NCBI GenBank assembly: GCA_034509755.1
Contig: CM067541.1
Span: 21,998,001-22,062,000, forward strand
Reading direction: 5' to 3'
Length of the DNA stretch: 64,000 nucleotides
Origin: Anisodus tanguticus
Taxonomy: Eukaryota; Streptophyta; Magnoliopsida; Solanales; Solanaceae
Numbering within the stretch: position 1 is the first letter of the stretch; every line of letters begins with the position of its first letter. The notes under the pieces are model-generated. The model saw nothing but the letters and a program-made list of their open reading frames with translations. It was not told where the DNA came from and did no database searches. The position numbers and the translations under genes were made by a program. This document shows positions 33,360-47,724 of the stretch, in pieces.

Positions 33360-36300
33360 TGAAAGATCCAATAGGTTTTCATGATGATCTTGGACTTGCC
33401 CACAAATTTTGGTGAAATTCTGACGAGTTTCGAATGGATTTGGGTCATGGCGTGCTTGTATTTGATCTTTAAGCATCATTTATTTAGGCATAAAGGGTAC
33501 TATATTGAGCAAATGATCTTTCAATTTTTATTGAATCATTAGATCCATGTTGTAATTATGGAACCATAGCAAAAAACTCATCGAATTCGGACGTCGTATG
33601 ATAGAGTTATGCTCATTTTAATATCAGAACAGATTGTTGGTGCTGGTGCGTCGCAAGTGAGAAGTTGGGTCCACACCTGCGAGGTGGAAGGTGCAAAAAT
33701 GGGCTACAGGTGTGAAAAATAAAAGCACAAGTGCAAAGTGGGGCCCCGCAGGTGCGAATGCCTTGAGTACTTAAATTTCAAACTTCGTTTCATTCATTCA
33801 AAATCAATTTTTGGGAGTTCTAGAGTTTTTGCGGAGTTCTTCCTGTAATCGAAAGAGGGTAAGTATCTAACATTTATTTTGGTATTTCTCCATGATTAAT
33901 TTCATTGGTTGTCATTTTTATCCGTGTTTTGATTGTAGAAATTAGGGGTTGAGCCCAAAGTGGGGAAATGGTAATTCCTTGATTTGGAGTCGATTTGTGG
34001 TTGGTTTTTGTTGATTTTATGGACTTAGAACCTACAAGTTATGGGTAAATCTATTTTTCAATAGAATTTCAGTTTTGCCTTTGGAGGCTCTTTTTTAAAG
34101 CAATATCCACTAGGATTTTTGGGCCTAGGGCTAATTTTATTAATTTTCTAGAAAATAAAACCCTAAAGGGAGAGTAAAAGTAAGGGGGGCTTGGGCTTAC
34201 CTTACTAATCCTATTGAGGAAAATAAAAAATATCCTCTACTACTAACAAGCATGTAAAAAGTATGAATTAGAAATGATCAAATAAGCTATGATCATCACA
34301 GAGTTTATAACAAACTCTGTGATGATTTTACAAAGGATAATACTAAGATAATGAAAAATTAATACAAGAAAAAATATAAAGTCAAGACCCTTGTTCTTTA
34401 AACTTGTATAATCTTCTAAGGACTGAAATTCTTCCACCTTGTCTTGTTCTTCTAGACTTTCCAAAATGTCTTGAAACATCATCAATTCTTCTTGGATTTT
34501 GTGAATTTTTTTGAAGTGGTAGGAGTTGCCACATTTTTATTTGCCTGTCTCATTGATAATTGACTTGGAACAAATTTCTCAGTCATTTTACCATCCCAAT
34601 TGTGATTTCTTGTATGCGTTTTATGTCTTTTTACACTTTCCACCTGTCTAGTAAACAATTCCCCATCCCTAGGGGAATTGTGGAAATATTGCGCAATTGA
34701 TTCCTCATCCATATCAATTCTAGGCCTTTCCCTAGTTGCTACTACTAATTACAAATTCTCTAGTGGTTTTGAAAGTATACCTTGTTGCTTTATCTGTATA
34801 TCTGCTTTAGGATCACTTTTCAAAACCTGCAGATTATCCTTTGGCTGCTGATTTTTTTTTGTGCCTTTAGGATCCTCTTTTATCACCTGCTGTTGTTTAT
34901 TAACATTCTGTAATTGTTGAGCCTTTGGGGGCTCGGGGTGACCTTTTTTAGTTCATTTTTAGGTTCCGAGTCAATGTATAGAAATATGAGTATCATTGAA
35001 CTTGTTTAAACTCGTAGAGTATTATTTTGACTATATGAAACTTGATTTTGTAATATAATTATAATTTTAACCTTCAGGGCTCGGGATTGGCTTTTTGGGT
35101 GACTTCTTAGACTTAAATTATTGTCATAGCAATATGAGTATCTACGGACTCGTATACTTACGTAGATTATGTATTTGAATAGATTGGGATTGTTTGGAAG
35201 GAAAAGGTTGTGGAAGTGACTCTTCGGCTTTGGATTCAGGTAAGTCGAGGCTTACTAGACCCTTTATTTAGTGTTTTTTATTGTCAATGTAAATGGGAAA
35301 TTGGGGGTCTCATACTCGTGAGGTGATGATAACTTGTGCGGGTACCGATGTTTTTGTAAATATAAAAAATTGAGCCTTATGACGGAGATATGTGTTTATC
35401 CTTCTGGTCTTGGAGGTGGTAATTAAATGCACTAGGTTGGTATGTTGTTGCTTATTTGGGCTATGATAGCCATGTGCGATCGACATTTGTGAATATTGAA
35501 TTATCTTTCATTCATCACTCCACATCTCGTCTGAACTATGAAAGAGGAATTCAGCTTGATAATTTGAACTGATATTATGCATCTTCATGGTGTACGCATA
35601 TCCATTACAATCATTCATGATATTATTGGTATCTAAATGATGAGAAACAACAAAGGGACTTGGGAGGCCGTATATTGGATATGGTACATGGTCGGAGTAA
35701 TAATAATATTATAGTCTATTGGCTGGTACCCGATGTAATCTGTGAGATCTGGTATTTCGGATGAGTATATGAACCTCATGAGTCCCCCATGGGTCACGTG
35801 AAACCTACTGCATGAGTGTGTGTATACCGGTGTAAATGGCCATTGCAAAGAATAAGTTTCACTTGCATTCCATACCATTTATACTTATTTCATGCCATAC
35901 ATGTCCTAATTGATGAAAAGGTCGAATCTTTATGACTTTACTTGCCCTATTGACGGAAAGACTGAATCTTTATGTCTAAACTTGTCCAAATTATTGAAAA
36001 GGTTGGATCTTTATGACTATACTTGAAAGACAGTTATGACTTGGTTGAGTTGCGAATTCCTTACTTTAACTATTGAAATGTTTTACACTGTGAATCTTAA
36101 TACTAATAAGCAATGAGATGAGTATAAGAAGTACCAACCCTCGCCACCACTATAGTTTAGGGTCGGACAATGATGTTGCTTGGCACGTGATTCCCTTACT
36201 CACTCTACACTTGCTTCACCTTTTATGTGCAGGTCTGGATCCAGGCACAAGTAGAGGTAGTGATTCTCTTGATCATTGAGGCATACTTCAGAGTCCAAGG

Positions 36301-36621
36301 TGAGCTAATGATGGTCCCGCAGCACTGGACTCCTTCCTATCTTTATTTTCTGTCGTTTCTTCATTTTCACAACAATATTTATGTAGTATTTCCAGACTTG
36401 TATTCTTATTAGCAAGCTCTTGTACTTGTGAATTTCAGATTTTGGAGAGTATTTTGACTTAGACATTATTTCCTTTAAGTTATTAAGACTATTTTAACTC
36501 ATTCATTGTTTTACTTTTATTTTCAAATTTACTTTCATTTTCGGCTTGTAATTGATTTAGGGTTTGCCTATGAGTTTGGGTAGAACCCCTCATGGCACAA
36601 ATGGTATTTTGGGTCATGACA
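33360..36621 (+). mobile_element. Long Gypsy (Tekay/Del-like) LTR with an insertion
   Basis: Features of long chromovirus-type LTRs: a TGAAAGATCCAAT start; TTGCGGAGTTCTT; repeated GGCTCGGG(G/A)T phrases; GCTTACTAGACC; CATGAGTCCCCCATGGGTCA near 35780; GGTCTGGATCC near 36230; and an end near 36621 (GGGTCATGACA). An insertion of different character lies at about 34140-34930. Confidence 0.55.
34140..34930 (-). mobile_element. Unidentified insertion inside the LTR
   Basis: This block interrupts the LTR-like sequence and has minus-strand open frames (34482-34712 and 34243-34485) rich in Lys, Gln and Thr, preceded by a Gln/Lys/Asp-rich frame. The style recalls the linker region of plant LINE ORF1 proteins, but no diagnostic motif (DUF4283, zinc knuckle, endonuclease) is seen. 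A 20-base inverted repeat (CATCACAGAGTTTATAA with TTATAA...) lies at about 34292-34327. Confidence 0.3.
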
Positions 36622-38734
36622 CAAATACATACAGGTTTCCTAATTTTCCTTAGAAATTAGGTGGCGACTCTAACCCTTTTAAAACCAAATAAAAGAGTCG
36701 GGAAGTGGTACACTATTTTTAACCCGTTCAAAATAAGGCATGACAATGATGAGTGACACTAGCTTAGTGTCCTCAAAGGTCATGGTGTTAGAAGTGGATG
36801 AATCCCTTAGGTAGTCATGGAATGAGACTACTCCATTTATGAAGTGGATGTAAATTAAGATAAATTGGTTGGTATGTTTGACTACGTCGTAGGCTACCAG
36901 GGGACAGTGATTGATAAATGGAAATGAGTTTAGTGATAGACAAGCGTGAATGTTTATTACATAAGGAGTTATAAGTTGTTGAACAAGGGATGTGGGCATT
37001 GTATAAGTTGTTTAAGGCTCAGAAAGTTTCTACAATTACTGGTGATGTGACCCTATGGAGTTGACGAAATGAGAGGGATAATTGCAGAGTTCATTGGAGG
37101 TGTTCTAGTTTAGAGAAGGAAGGCAGGGGGGGATTCTTTGTGGGCAACATTGCTTAAGGACCCTCGAGCAATGTGTCAGTCAATAAGGATATTTTAAAGT
37201 GGTAGATCAATGCTATATGAAACCAATTCAAGCTGTGAAGTGCAAGAATCAGTAATATCGATTGAAACCAAGAGCCGTGAATTCACTATAGGACTTTTAG
37301 TGTTAGTGTTGGGTTGGTAAGCTCGTAAACCAATATGGGAGAAAGATTCTTCAGTTAAAGGATTTTGCCAAGAATTCGTGTATGGAACTATATGAGAATG
37401 TTAGTAGGATTGTGCGTATGATAAGTAAGGGTCGCCCTATAGTTGAAGGACCAGTGTAGTGGTGGTTTGGGATATTACATCGGCAATGATTAATTTTTTG
37501 AGAGTAACTAGAGTTGGTCGGTACTTTCTGGTGAAAAGGCTTTGTGAAGGCTTGTACATAGGATGTGTCTGATTTAGAGGGCATTCAGTTTTGAGGTCTG
37601 AGTGAGGTAAGTAAAACTTCTAGTTACATGAGTTTGTGGCTTACTATTATCTAATGTATCGACTTATGGAAGACCTACTATTTAGTCAGTAAAGATTCAG
37701 AATCAGTTCAAGTGATTGTTGGTGACATTCACGGAATTGTACATTTTGCACCGGGTCAAGTTTGCTCATTTAAAGCTAGGTGGATGATGAATATATTGCA
37801 AGAAGGATTTATGGTTCTTTTAGTAAACCATTTTTGAAGATTTGATAGATTCTAGTACATGATAGAGGTATGGCAGGTTTACCGGGCTCTATTGGAGTTT
37901 ACAAGGAAATTTGATAATATTTTTTTAGAGCGGCTATACAAATAGTTCTAATAGTTTACGCCAACACATTGTGTTGTATTGAGGAGGTACAGATGGTTAT
38001 GGGAAGTCTTCAGATGATTAGATGATTTTCTACAGATTTGACATGGAAAGATAATCACTCAGATGATGCGCAGGTTATACTATTTGAAGGTTTAAGAGGG
38101 ATTGGACTACGAGTGTTGGATTAGTAGCTTTAGCTCGACGGAATGAAACTAAGGGATTTGGAATTAGCGCAATCGGCTTTAGATAAGATCATTTTTTTAC
38201 TGGAAAGCTTAGAATTGGCTCAAAATAATCACAAATTATTTTCTCGCGAAAGAGAGTCATGATTTACACTAGTGGTGTGTGACATCATGCTTCATATGTA
38301 TTCATGGTACAAAATATGACTTTGAAAAGTGTTGGAGAAGGATAAGAAGAATCAAAGTATTTTACTAATACATGTTTGGTAATGAATTACAGTTATATCT
38401 AAAGGATTGTGTTGATTATAATGGTATTTTTGGAATCAACCAAATTGCATTCAGAGGTGTGGTTATCATCAAAATTAGGAAATTCGAGAGGAGTCAATTC
38501 AAATGTACGAGAATCAACTGTGGAGGAAGTTTTGTGCATGGAAAGTGTGGACATATGTTATCTAGCTAAGTTAAAGAAATATTTGACATATAAAGTGGTT
38601 GTACGATGTTATCGGTGTGATTCTTTCCTGGGGAGATTTTCATGAGGTTTATAACGAAGATTCTTTGGCTGTTGGACAACTTATGTACTTTTCTTTAGCG
38701 TTCGGGGACGAACGTTTGGTTAATTGGTATCTAA
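36622..38734 (+). mobile_element. Heavily decayed Gypsy internal sequence
   Basis: A GGTGGCGACTCTAACCC / GAGTCGGGAAGTGG motif pair at 36660-36705 is typical of Tat/Ogre-type LTR ends. The rest has no intact domain. Near 38697-38720 CGTTCGGGGACGAACG marks the usual end of Gypsy pol just before the polypurine tract and LTR, giving plus-strand orientation. No open frame above ~100 codons. Confidence 0.45.
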
Positions 38735-41396
38735 TATAATGACATATTTGGTTATTTTGCGTATTTTCCACTTTTCCACAAAAATAACCATTCTCATAGC
38801 TTCATATTGATGTTATGACTTGCGGAGATGGGTGACACTATTTTTGAGGTAATCGGTTGGGTATCAAGGAAAAAAACTAGAGTTTAAACGGGTTGACCAA
38901 AATTGACTTTTGGGTAAATATGCATGGAATCGAATTCTGATGGTTCTATTAGGTCCGAACATGATATTTGACTTAGTTTTATGGTGGGAACGAACCCCGA
39001 GTGGTTGGGGTATTCTTTGGGTCATTATTTGAGGAACTAGTTAGGTTAAGGATTTGGAGTTGATCATGGTCAACATCGGGTCAATACAATCTCTTTTCGG
39101 TATTTTGAGTGCACGAGCAGGTTCGTAACGTGTTTTATGATTGAAATGCACATATGGTTTATGTACGGGATATTCCAGATGAGTTTCGGGTGCTAAAACA
39201 AAGATTTTGTAATTGCTGAATTTTCTAGGGCAACAATTCCGAAAATTTCGGTTATGTCCCCAAATTCGTCCATAAATTTCAAAGTTCCTCTATATGTTTA
39301 AAACGTCATATATATCTCATCTTAAGATCACATTCGGTGATTCAAAAGGCTATTCTGGGTGGAATCTCACAAGAATTATATTAGACTTGTCAAAGGTGAG
39401 TTTCGTGATCATCTAGAATCTGATTCGAACCGAAACAACTCCTGTATTTTTCACATATTTCTAGATTTAGTCACTTAATCTCTCAAGTTTGAGAGCTCGT
39501 ATTAAGGTGATTTCAAAGGAATTCTTCTCGTATTTTCTTGGGGGTAAGAATCTAAACCTTGTTTCATGGTATTTCATTGATTTTTTTTTTTATATTTTTA
39601 GAGTTAATTTTATGGTTGGGTGTTGAAAAATTGGGGGGGGGGGGGTTACTCTAAGTTGAATTTTTGGGAAAATAAAAAGGTTGAATGTCAAGTTGGAGTC
39701 TTTTTACTTAGTTTTCTTGATTTAAGTCTCTTGAGTTGAGGGTAAACTATTTTGATAGGGGAAAATCTGATTTGGTCGATGGAGTTTGGGGTCACTTTTT
39801 GGAATTTTAAAGCCATAAGTTAAATTATGAATTTCTTCAAATTGGAAGCCAAGATGATGGCTTTTTGAGTTGATTTTTGGGATTTGAAACATTTAGGTAG
39901 TGGGTATTTCATTTTTGAAGTAAAATTTCAATTTCGTCACTGGGGCACGGGATATGTTTTTGGGTTGGATATTGTCCCGAATGAATTTATGTCAAAATGG
40001 GTATCATTAGATTCGTATGATCATGGAGATTTCATTCTTGTTAATTTTGGATCGATTTGAGACTTGGAGAAAGGAAAAAGCTCGGTTTTGAGGGTTCGTG
40101 GAACTCGCTCGGCACAAAGGTAGGTTATGGCTTACTCTTTAGGCGTATATATCAGATACATACTAAAAGGGTTGAGGGCATTGAAAGGGGTCCCACACTT
40201 ATGACTGAGATGAGCACTTTTGTAGGTACCAATATAATTATAAGGATATTGTACAGTGACAAAATTATTAAAATATTGGTGTTTGATACGCGGAAATCTA
40301 GGGTCTGGTTGTATGCTGGTAGATATTATCATGATATATGCACCTGTAAATATTTGACTTCTATCTGCTATTTGCATCACTTCTTACATGATGATTCTCA
40401 TATTCTCTTGCTAAATGGGGCCTACGGGCATTGTGAAACAATATAGGCTATCTACTGCTTTGTATACGATATTATATTTGTTATCATCATTCATACTTAT
40501 ATACTTGTTGGAGTGTATCATAGAAAGAGACACGAGGTGGTCTTTAAGGTCAGAAAAGAGGTAAGCGTGATGTTCTCACTGTCCCCCAATAAAGTCAGGC
40601 GGTATAGTGAGGTTCTCACAGCCCAGCGGTAAAGTTGGGCGGTATAGTAAGTGGTCACAGTCTGTTGGAAATGGCCCCTATGGTATAGTGACAAGTATAT
40701 GGACCTCGTGAGTTCACCATGAGTCATAACTAGATGGAATGAGCGCTAGCATGTGTGTACCATGATTTAGTATTGGCTAGTGTATTGTATTCATTCATTC
40801 TTCTACTCTTTCTTATGTGGAATATATGCCTATATGTTTGTTAATACATGAAACATGATTTCCCCTTTTATATTTTAAAGATACATCTATTCTAGTTGAA
40901 TATGTATTTTTTGTTCAGTCTTTATATATTATATGTGTGTCTTGTTCGTTGTGGCCTATGATGCTTACAAAGTACTAGTGGTTGTGCTCATATTACACTT
41001 GCCGCATTTGGTGCAGATACAAACTCTTGTTCCAGCTCTAAGCCTTGTGCTTGATTCTGAGGCACATTATCCGAGACTTCAGGGTGAGTTGCTTGGCTGA
41101 TCTGCAACCCCTGGATCTCTTCCTTTATCTTCCACATTTTCCTTCCTATAGACAATATCATTTCAGTCCTACTGGACTTGTATTCAGTATTCTATTGCTC
41201 TTGTACATTTGACACCAGGTTTTGAGGATGGATGATTGATATGATTTTCCGCACTTCTATATTATTAAGACTTTGATATATTCTTTCCTATATGCTTTCC
41301 ACACTTAATGGTTAAATGATATTCAAACTTGGGGATGATTCACCTACCGAGAAAATATTATAGGTGCCATCGTGATCCGTGATTTCGATCGTGACA
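38735..41396 (+). mobile_element. Gypsy LTR, ~2.66 kb
   Basis: It starts just after the pol-end motif, near TAATGACATATTTGG, and ends GATCGTGACA at 41396. Internal landmarks are shared with the LTR at 33360-36621: a leader with GGCTTACT, a broken CTCGTGAGTTCACCATGAGTCA near 40705, GGCCTATGATGCTTAC near 40955, and CCGAGACTTCAGGGTGAG near 41070. A G homopolymer sits at about 39632-39645. Confidence 0.6.
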
Positions 41397-41587
41397 GTAA
41401 TCAAACTAATTACAACATTAAAATGATCTCTTCAAAGTTTCTTTCGAAGAACTATGTTTGTTGTTTTATACGGTTATTCTTAGAATGAAAACAAATCATT
41501 TAAGACTTTTTATTAAAATTTATGTCAGAAAATAAACTAATATAGAATAAATTTTATTGGTTACAGTTTTACTATTTGATTCAGTTT

Positions 41588-42627
41588 TGTTGGATATAAT
41601 TACAGTACGGGAAGTAAATAAATATTACAAGTGTTAGAAAGAATGAACAAACAACCAATATTCTGAACTGCCGCAAGCTTGTTGAGTCTTGAATCTTGAT
41701 AACCTGAAATCAAAAAATTTGATTGTTACAACTGTGGCTGAGTCGAGAGATGTCTCTCTGTCTTTAAGACAAGATTGCCCCGTATATATGCTTTTACGTT
41801 TGCGGGCAATAGTCTCCCAAGATAAAATAACAACTAATCAACACTACAAAGCAAATAGGTTGATTCTGATGAAGAAAACGAACACGAAACGACTTGCTGA
41901 TTTAGAGGGAAAAGGAAGGAAGAGTTTCTGTTTCTCTTTCTCACTTTTGGACTGATTTTCTCTTATTTTCGTCATCTCTTTACTTCAAATCTGTTTAAGA
42001 AGTTTATATAGTGTTTTTGGAGGAGGATAGGTGATTAAGAGGTCCTTTAAGAGAGGTGTAATCATGGGTATTCATGGCCAGAAATGTTTTGTAGTAAGTG
42101 AAAAACGTTTCAGAAGTGTTGGTTTTCTGGCTACTTCCTGAAACTTCAGGGACCAAACTGTAAATACTAAATAGTTTGGGGTCCAAAAGATAATGGCAAT
42201 CGAAGCCCACGACCCGAGACCCAAGCTCGAACCAGATGAGACGGGCGGGCGGCGGTGGTGCGCATATGGGGCTAGCCTCGAACCCAAGCACACCTAGGTC
42301 CTCCCTCCTTCAAACACATGGGTTACCCTTGGGGTCCCAAAACCCTTATCCATTTTTAGGCTTATAAAGAGAACAATTCTTCCTTTTCCCACCGATGTGG
42401 TAGATTTGTCCCACACCATATTTCCATGTCTCAAACACCTTACTTCGTAGACCAATATCTCTTTCATTTCTTAACGAAATTTGACGATCATTGGCCCTAT
42501 GGTCATCTACTCACTTAGTAGATTATGCACGTGTGAAGAGACAAAGCCTTCAAAATACGGAACCCTAGTGTTTAAGTCATTAAATATGGGTGGACGCAAC
42601 CTCCCCACCAAAGGAAAATTTTCAACA
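41588..42627 (-). repeat. 3' LTR of the Tork-like copia element
   Basis: 1040 bp with TGTTGGATATAAT and TTTTCAACA ends on the plus strand. It contains a ~110-bp stretch (about 42000-42110) absent from the other LTR. Confidence 0.8.
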
Positions 42628-45600
42628 ATCCCCTCTTGAAAGAGATTTTGGTTCACACACAAGGTGCCTACTTTCAGCAATCTTTTAGCGAAAAGATATT
42701 GCATCAGGAGAGGTAGCTTCTGCTTTGAACCATCCCTAGTTGAATACCACTGGACTAACTTACTGCGCGGTGAACGTGATGTCTTGAACCGTCAGTGTTT
42801 AGTGTAAGCCAAGACAATGATACCAACACAATAACTCCCCTTATCCGTTTTCATTCTTTTTGTTCTGTTCGTTGTGGCCGTGGACACACTTGGATTCTTA
42901 AATGCGTTCATTTGAGGTGGCCTGTCCTCGTACTTAAATAGGTGATCTCCTATAAGGTATCCTGCTATACCCCACTTCACAAGTGTTAGGAATCATTAAA
43001 AGTTTCCCCAACCTTAACCTCAACAGTTTGAGGATCGTTAAAGGTTTGGAAGCTTAACCTTTACCCACCATGCAGGTAGCACTTTAATGTCTATCGTGGG
43101 AACAACTTTGGATTCATGTTTCCTGACATAAATCATTATCCGAAGTGCTATTGCTTCCACCTAAGCGCTCAACTGAACCTTTTTACAGCTTAGTTTTCCC
43201 ATGGAACCAAATTTTGGAATCTTCAGTCAATATGGTTGGGTTACCACCGCAAAAGTTTGTATTGTTTGGGTTTTAAGCCCATTCCCCTAGATATGCAGAA
43301 TTCTTGATCTTCGGGTAGTCCCCTAGACACCCGTGATGATCAACTGCCATACGGTCTTATGTCTTCGACAGATCTGACAGATATGTCCAGACACCATTAT
43401 CCGTGCCCTTCCTGAAGTCGGCTGGCTAGCCGCAGTGTATAACTGTCAAAGGCATGAGTTTCTCCCAATAAGAGACGTTCACTAAGGAGTCGTGAAGTTA
43501 CTTAAAATTCTTTCATGCTTTGTTTAAAGCGATAAACTCCGATTCCATCATGAATCGGCCGATGCAAATTTGCTTATAGGATTTTCCAAGACCCGCCTTG
43601 CACATTTACTTGTGGCTTTGGTGTTCTTCATATCTGATGTCCAGTTTGCATCACTGTGTTCTCCTAGAATCGCTGGACATCCAAAATACCATAATCTGTA
43701 GATAAGCGAATATTTTAGATATCGTCATATCCGACTTAACGCCTTCTATTGATCATTTATTAAAATCACGAGTGAACCGTGGTTCAATTGATCTATTTTG
43801 TAGGTTGATACCAGGTCGGTTGTAGTCTGTAACATACATTGAACTACATGTGACCTGCGCATATCACTTCTTGTATATGGGTGCACCATGATTCCAATCA
43901 GTTTTATGATTCATATCCATTGGCGGCTTCAATGAGACTGTCTATTATCTCACAACTAAGTTTGAAGTTAGACCAGTCCGTTAGATGTCTTAGAAATCCC
44001 AATTCCTAAGATGTCATATGTGATACCCATATATTTCATATCGAGACTTTTGTTTCAATATGACTTCCACTTTCAGACTGTTGGTTTTCCAACTGTTGAC
44101 TTTGTAACTTTAGAGTCAATGTTTCTGTTGTCATATTCATTGTTTTTGTTTTACCTGAAACTTCCAGGACCAAAATGTAAACATTTCAGGGACCAAAATG
44201 AAAGTTCAAGAAGAAGCCCAACAGTCCAACAAACCAACTCTGATCCTCCCATTCTAACTATCCGGTTAGAAAGGTTGTTTCAACATTCATGTCATGCAAG
44301 ACTGCAATGGCCTTGAATGTTAAGCTATTCATAGGGGAGCACATGTACAAGTAGCCGATGCCTTATACTCGTCAGTAGATCCATCTACTTTGTACTCACT
44401 TTTGAGTATCCACTTTCACAACCGAAATGTTCTTTTTCCGGAGGAAGGTCAACCATTACACAAGTATGTTTCTCTATGATGGAATCTATTTTTCTATCTG
44501 TAGCTTCTTTCCAAAGCAGCGCTTCTGGAGATGACAATTCTTTGTTAATTGTCCATGGTTCATTCTCAACCATACAAGCTAGAAGGCCTATAACAAGTCT
44601 TTGTCCCCTCTTTGCTCCTTTTCGGTTCAACATCTAGAATCCCTGAGTTCAGTAGATCTGGAATATTAAGTTCCGGATAGTCAGTAACTTTCGAGTCCTT
44701 TAGATACAGAATGTCTAGTTCTGGACAGTCAGACACTCGCGGGTTCTTGTTAACCTCGAGCAATTACTTATTTTTCCTTCTCAATGAAAGTTATCTTCAA
44801 AGAATTAAGCATTCTTTGACACCAAGAGGCGATAAACACTACTATTATTTGCAGATCCAGTGGATATGCAATTTACAGTCTTAGGTCCAACTTGACCTAT
44901 TTAGGTATTCCAACCTCTACCAAGCCACCCACAACACAATATTTGTATGTGGGATCCTTTCTATGTTTCACACGGAGGGTTATCCTTATCCTTATGCGTA
45001 GTTCTGTTGAGAATCGCATTAGCGGTAAGGCTCGCCTTGCCCCACAAATTTTGGGTGTACGACTTTGCGTTTGGCTAACACCGTTAGACTGAGGTGAGTA
45101 ATGAGCAGTAGTTTGATAAACGTTGCTTCACATTCTCCCCCTCTATCACTATGAATTCCTCAATTCGTAGGCTTAGTTGATTTTCAACTTCTGCTTTGTA
45201 GCGCTTATCCGCTTCAACAACTTCATCTTTGCTTTTCAACAAACAAAGGATGCAATACGTTGTACCGTCATCAATGATGGTCACAAAGTACTTGTCTCCC
45301 CCCTCTATTTTGTATACACTTCAAATCACCCATGTATGTGTGACTAAGTTCTAGAGGAGCGATGTTTCTTTCGCTATTCCTTTGACGGAATGGAAAGGTG
45401 ATTTTACCTCTTCGCCTACTTCACATTCAGTTTGAGGGTTTATGTCGACAGAAGGCAACAATCTCAACTTCGTTAGCTTTTGAATGACTTTCTATTTAAC
45501 GTGTCTTAATCTATGATGGCATAGATGCACGGATTACAAATATATCATTCATTTAGCTACAGACATACTGTACCATTCTTAGTTATTACAGACATGTTGG

Positions 45601-46838
45601 ACTAGTCTCAAACAAGCTTGGCCAACAGTGTCCCTTAAACCAAGTTTGGGACATGTATCACCTCCTTTTAGAGTGATCCCATTCCCTAAAGTCCTATTGA
45701 GGACAACCTCTCCAACCCCTTCTACTTTAGTGGTGGCGTTGCTTCACATGAGCAACCTCTTGCCCGTGGTTAGGGCGTAACCGGATCATATGTGATCGGA
45801 TACTCTAGCCCACTCCAGTTGCTTTGGCAGACTGAGCGTCCAATTTCTTTTCTGCCTTTCTTATGACCTTTAGATCATTTAAGACCTGGAAACTCTGACC
45901 CACCTCACTAGGTGTCCATTACTTTTCTGCCTTTTTTTTGGCCTTCAGATCATTTAAGACTCTGGAAATTCTGGCCCACTCCAGTCGCCCGGAGGCTTTG
46001 TACGACTAAGTGTCCAATATCATCCTATCAAATGAATTTTGGCCCACTCCAGTCACCTGTAGGCTTTGTACGACTGAGTGTCCAATATCATCCTATCAAA
46101 TGAAGGATCTTCTGTCAAATAGTGTGACATGATCAACGTATTAAGATAAACCATTATCTTTTAGTCTTCTTCCCTTGAGATTGGTGCCCGGACAATTCTT
46201 GGTTCTTACTTAAGAGTGGTAATAGTTTTCGCACAGTCAGTGGATGTCTATCCTTCGTTTATGCGAACATACTTTACACACTTTTAATAATTACAGTCGA
46301 AAGAATGGATCTTTTAAGTTTTGTTTACAATAGTCCAATCTTTAACCGGGAAGGAAGGTGAGATTAAACTTCTGATTCTAAAGCGTAAGAAATATAATTT
46401 ATTTTGGGAAAACATTTTCATATTCCTCCTTACTTTAAGCCCTTTTTAATCAGACATCATTTAATCTTATTTTTGACAAGGAAGAAAAAAAATTACTTAT
46501 CCTAACTTCGGATTCTAGCCCACTTCAGTCACTTAGTCGGGCTGAGTGTCCATTTCCTCCATACCATAATTCAGATACTTTGTCTGGGACAGATATATGC
46601 AATCTTCTATATGATAGAACAACATCTTCAGGCTTCTCCTCTTGTCCCAGTTGACATCATCAGCCTCTCATGAGCGCTTGTTCCCACCACTCTCGGGAGC
46701 AGTGACACCATGAACACCTTGACCTTCAACAACATAATCAGAACTATCTTTCACCAGAAAACCACAGCCATAACCAGATTTGGTCACACAACTGTTGACC
46801 GACATCTTTCGAACACTACTACAATCTTGTCTTAAAAT
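42628..46838 (-). pseudogene. Degenerate copia pol (integrase, RT, RNase H)
   Basis: Minus-strand blocks: integrase core with MTIIDDGTTYC, LLKSKDEVVEADKRYK and EVENQLS at 45084-45284; RT start with WKEATDRKIDSIIEKHTCV and DLPPEKEHFGCE at 44385-44633; RNase H with EHSDANWTSDMKNTKATS near 43640-43690 and FMMESEFIALNKA near 43540-43570. These match the Tork lineage pattern. Stops and shifts occur every 100-300 bases. Plus-strand frames here are shadows. Confidence 0.78.
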
Positions 46839-47724
46839 TATTGGATATAATTGCAGTACGGGAAGTAAATAAATATTACAAGTATTCGAAATGATGAACA
46901 AACAACCAATATTCTGAACTGTCGCAAGCTTGTTGAGTCTTGAATCTTGATAACCTGAAATCAAGAAACTGGATTGTTACAACTGTGGCTGAGTCGAGAG
47001 ATGGTTCTCTGTCATTAAGACAAGATTGCCCCGTATATATGCTTTTGCGTTTGCGGGCAATAGTTTCCCAAGATAAAATAGCAACTAATCAACACTACAA
47101 AGCAAATAGGTTGATTCTGACGAAGAAAACGAACACGAAACGACTTGTTGATTTAGAGGAAAAGGAAGAAAGAGTTTTTGTTGCTCACTTTTGGATTGAT
47201 TTTCTCTTGTTTTCGTCCTCTCTCTCTTTATCTCAAATCTGTTTCAGAAGTGTTGGCTTTCCGGCTGCTTCATGCCAGGGACTAAACTGTAAATACTAAA
47301 CAGTTTGGGGTCCAAAAGATAATGTCACCAGAAGCCCGGACCGGACGGGCGACGATGCGCGTGTGGGGCTAGCCTCGAACCCAAGAACAGCTAGGTCCTC
47401 CCTCCTTCAAACACATGGGTTACCCCTTGGGGTTCCAAGCCCTTATCCATTTTTTAGGCTTATAAAGAGAACAATTCTTCCTTTTTCCCACCGATGTGGT
47501 AGATTTGTCCACACCATATTTCCATGTCTCAAACACCTTACTTCGTGGACCACTATCTCTTTCATTTCTTAACAAAATTTGAAGATCCTTGGCCCTACGG
47601 TCATCTACTCACTTAGTAGATTATGCACGTGTGAAGAACCAAAGCCTCCAATATGCGGAACCCTAGTGTTTAAGTCATTAATATGGCTGGACGCAACCTC
47701 CACACCAAAGGCAAATTTCCAACA
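46839..47724 (-). repeat. 5' LTR of the Tork-like copia element
   Basis: 886 bp; ends TATTGGATATAAT (TG mutated to TA) and TTTCCAACA. Closely similar to the LTR at 41588-42627. The length difference is mainly one deletion bounded by short TGTTTMAGAAG repeats. Confidence 0.8.

Larger units (their letters stand above)
41588..47724 (-). mobile_element. Full-length but decayed Ty1/copia (Tork-like) element
   Basis: Both LTRs are present in direct orientation (41588-42627 and 46839-47724) and the element is flanked by the pentamer AGTTT (41583-41587 and 47725-47729). On the minus strand the internal domain has integrase and RT/RNase H homology, and a polypurine tract (AAGAGGGGAT) adjoins the 3' LTR at 42628. 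All frames are broken. Confidence 0.85.

Noticed and set aside
36679..36999. 106-codon minus-strand frame
   Set aside because: It is antisense within decayed Gypsy sequence whose landmarks read on the plus strand.
40057..40446. 129-codon plus-strand frame
   Set aside because: It sits in the middle of a Gypsy LTR and has no protein family resemblance.
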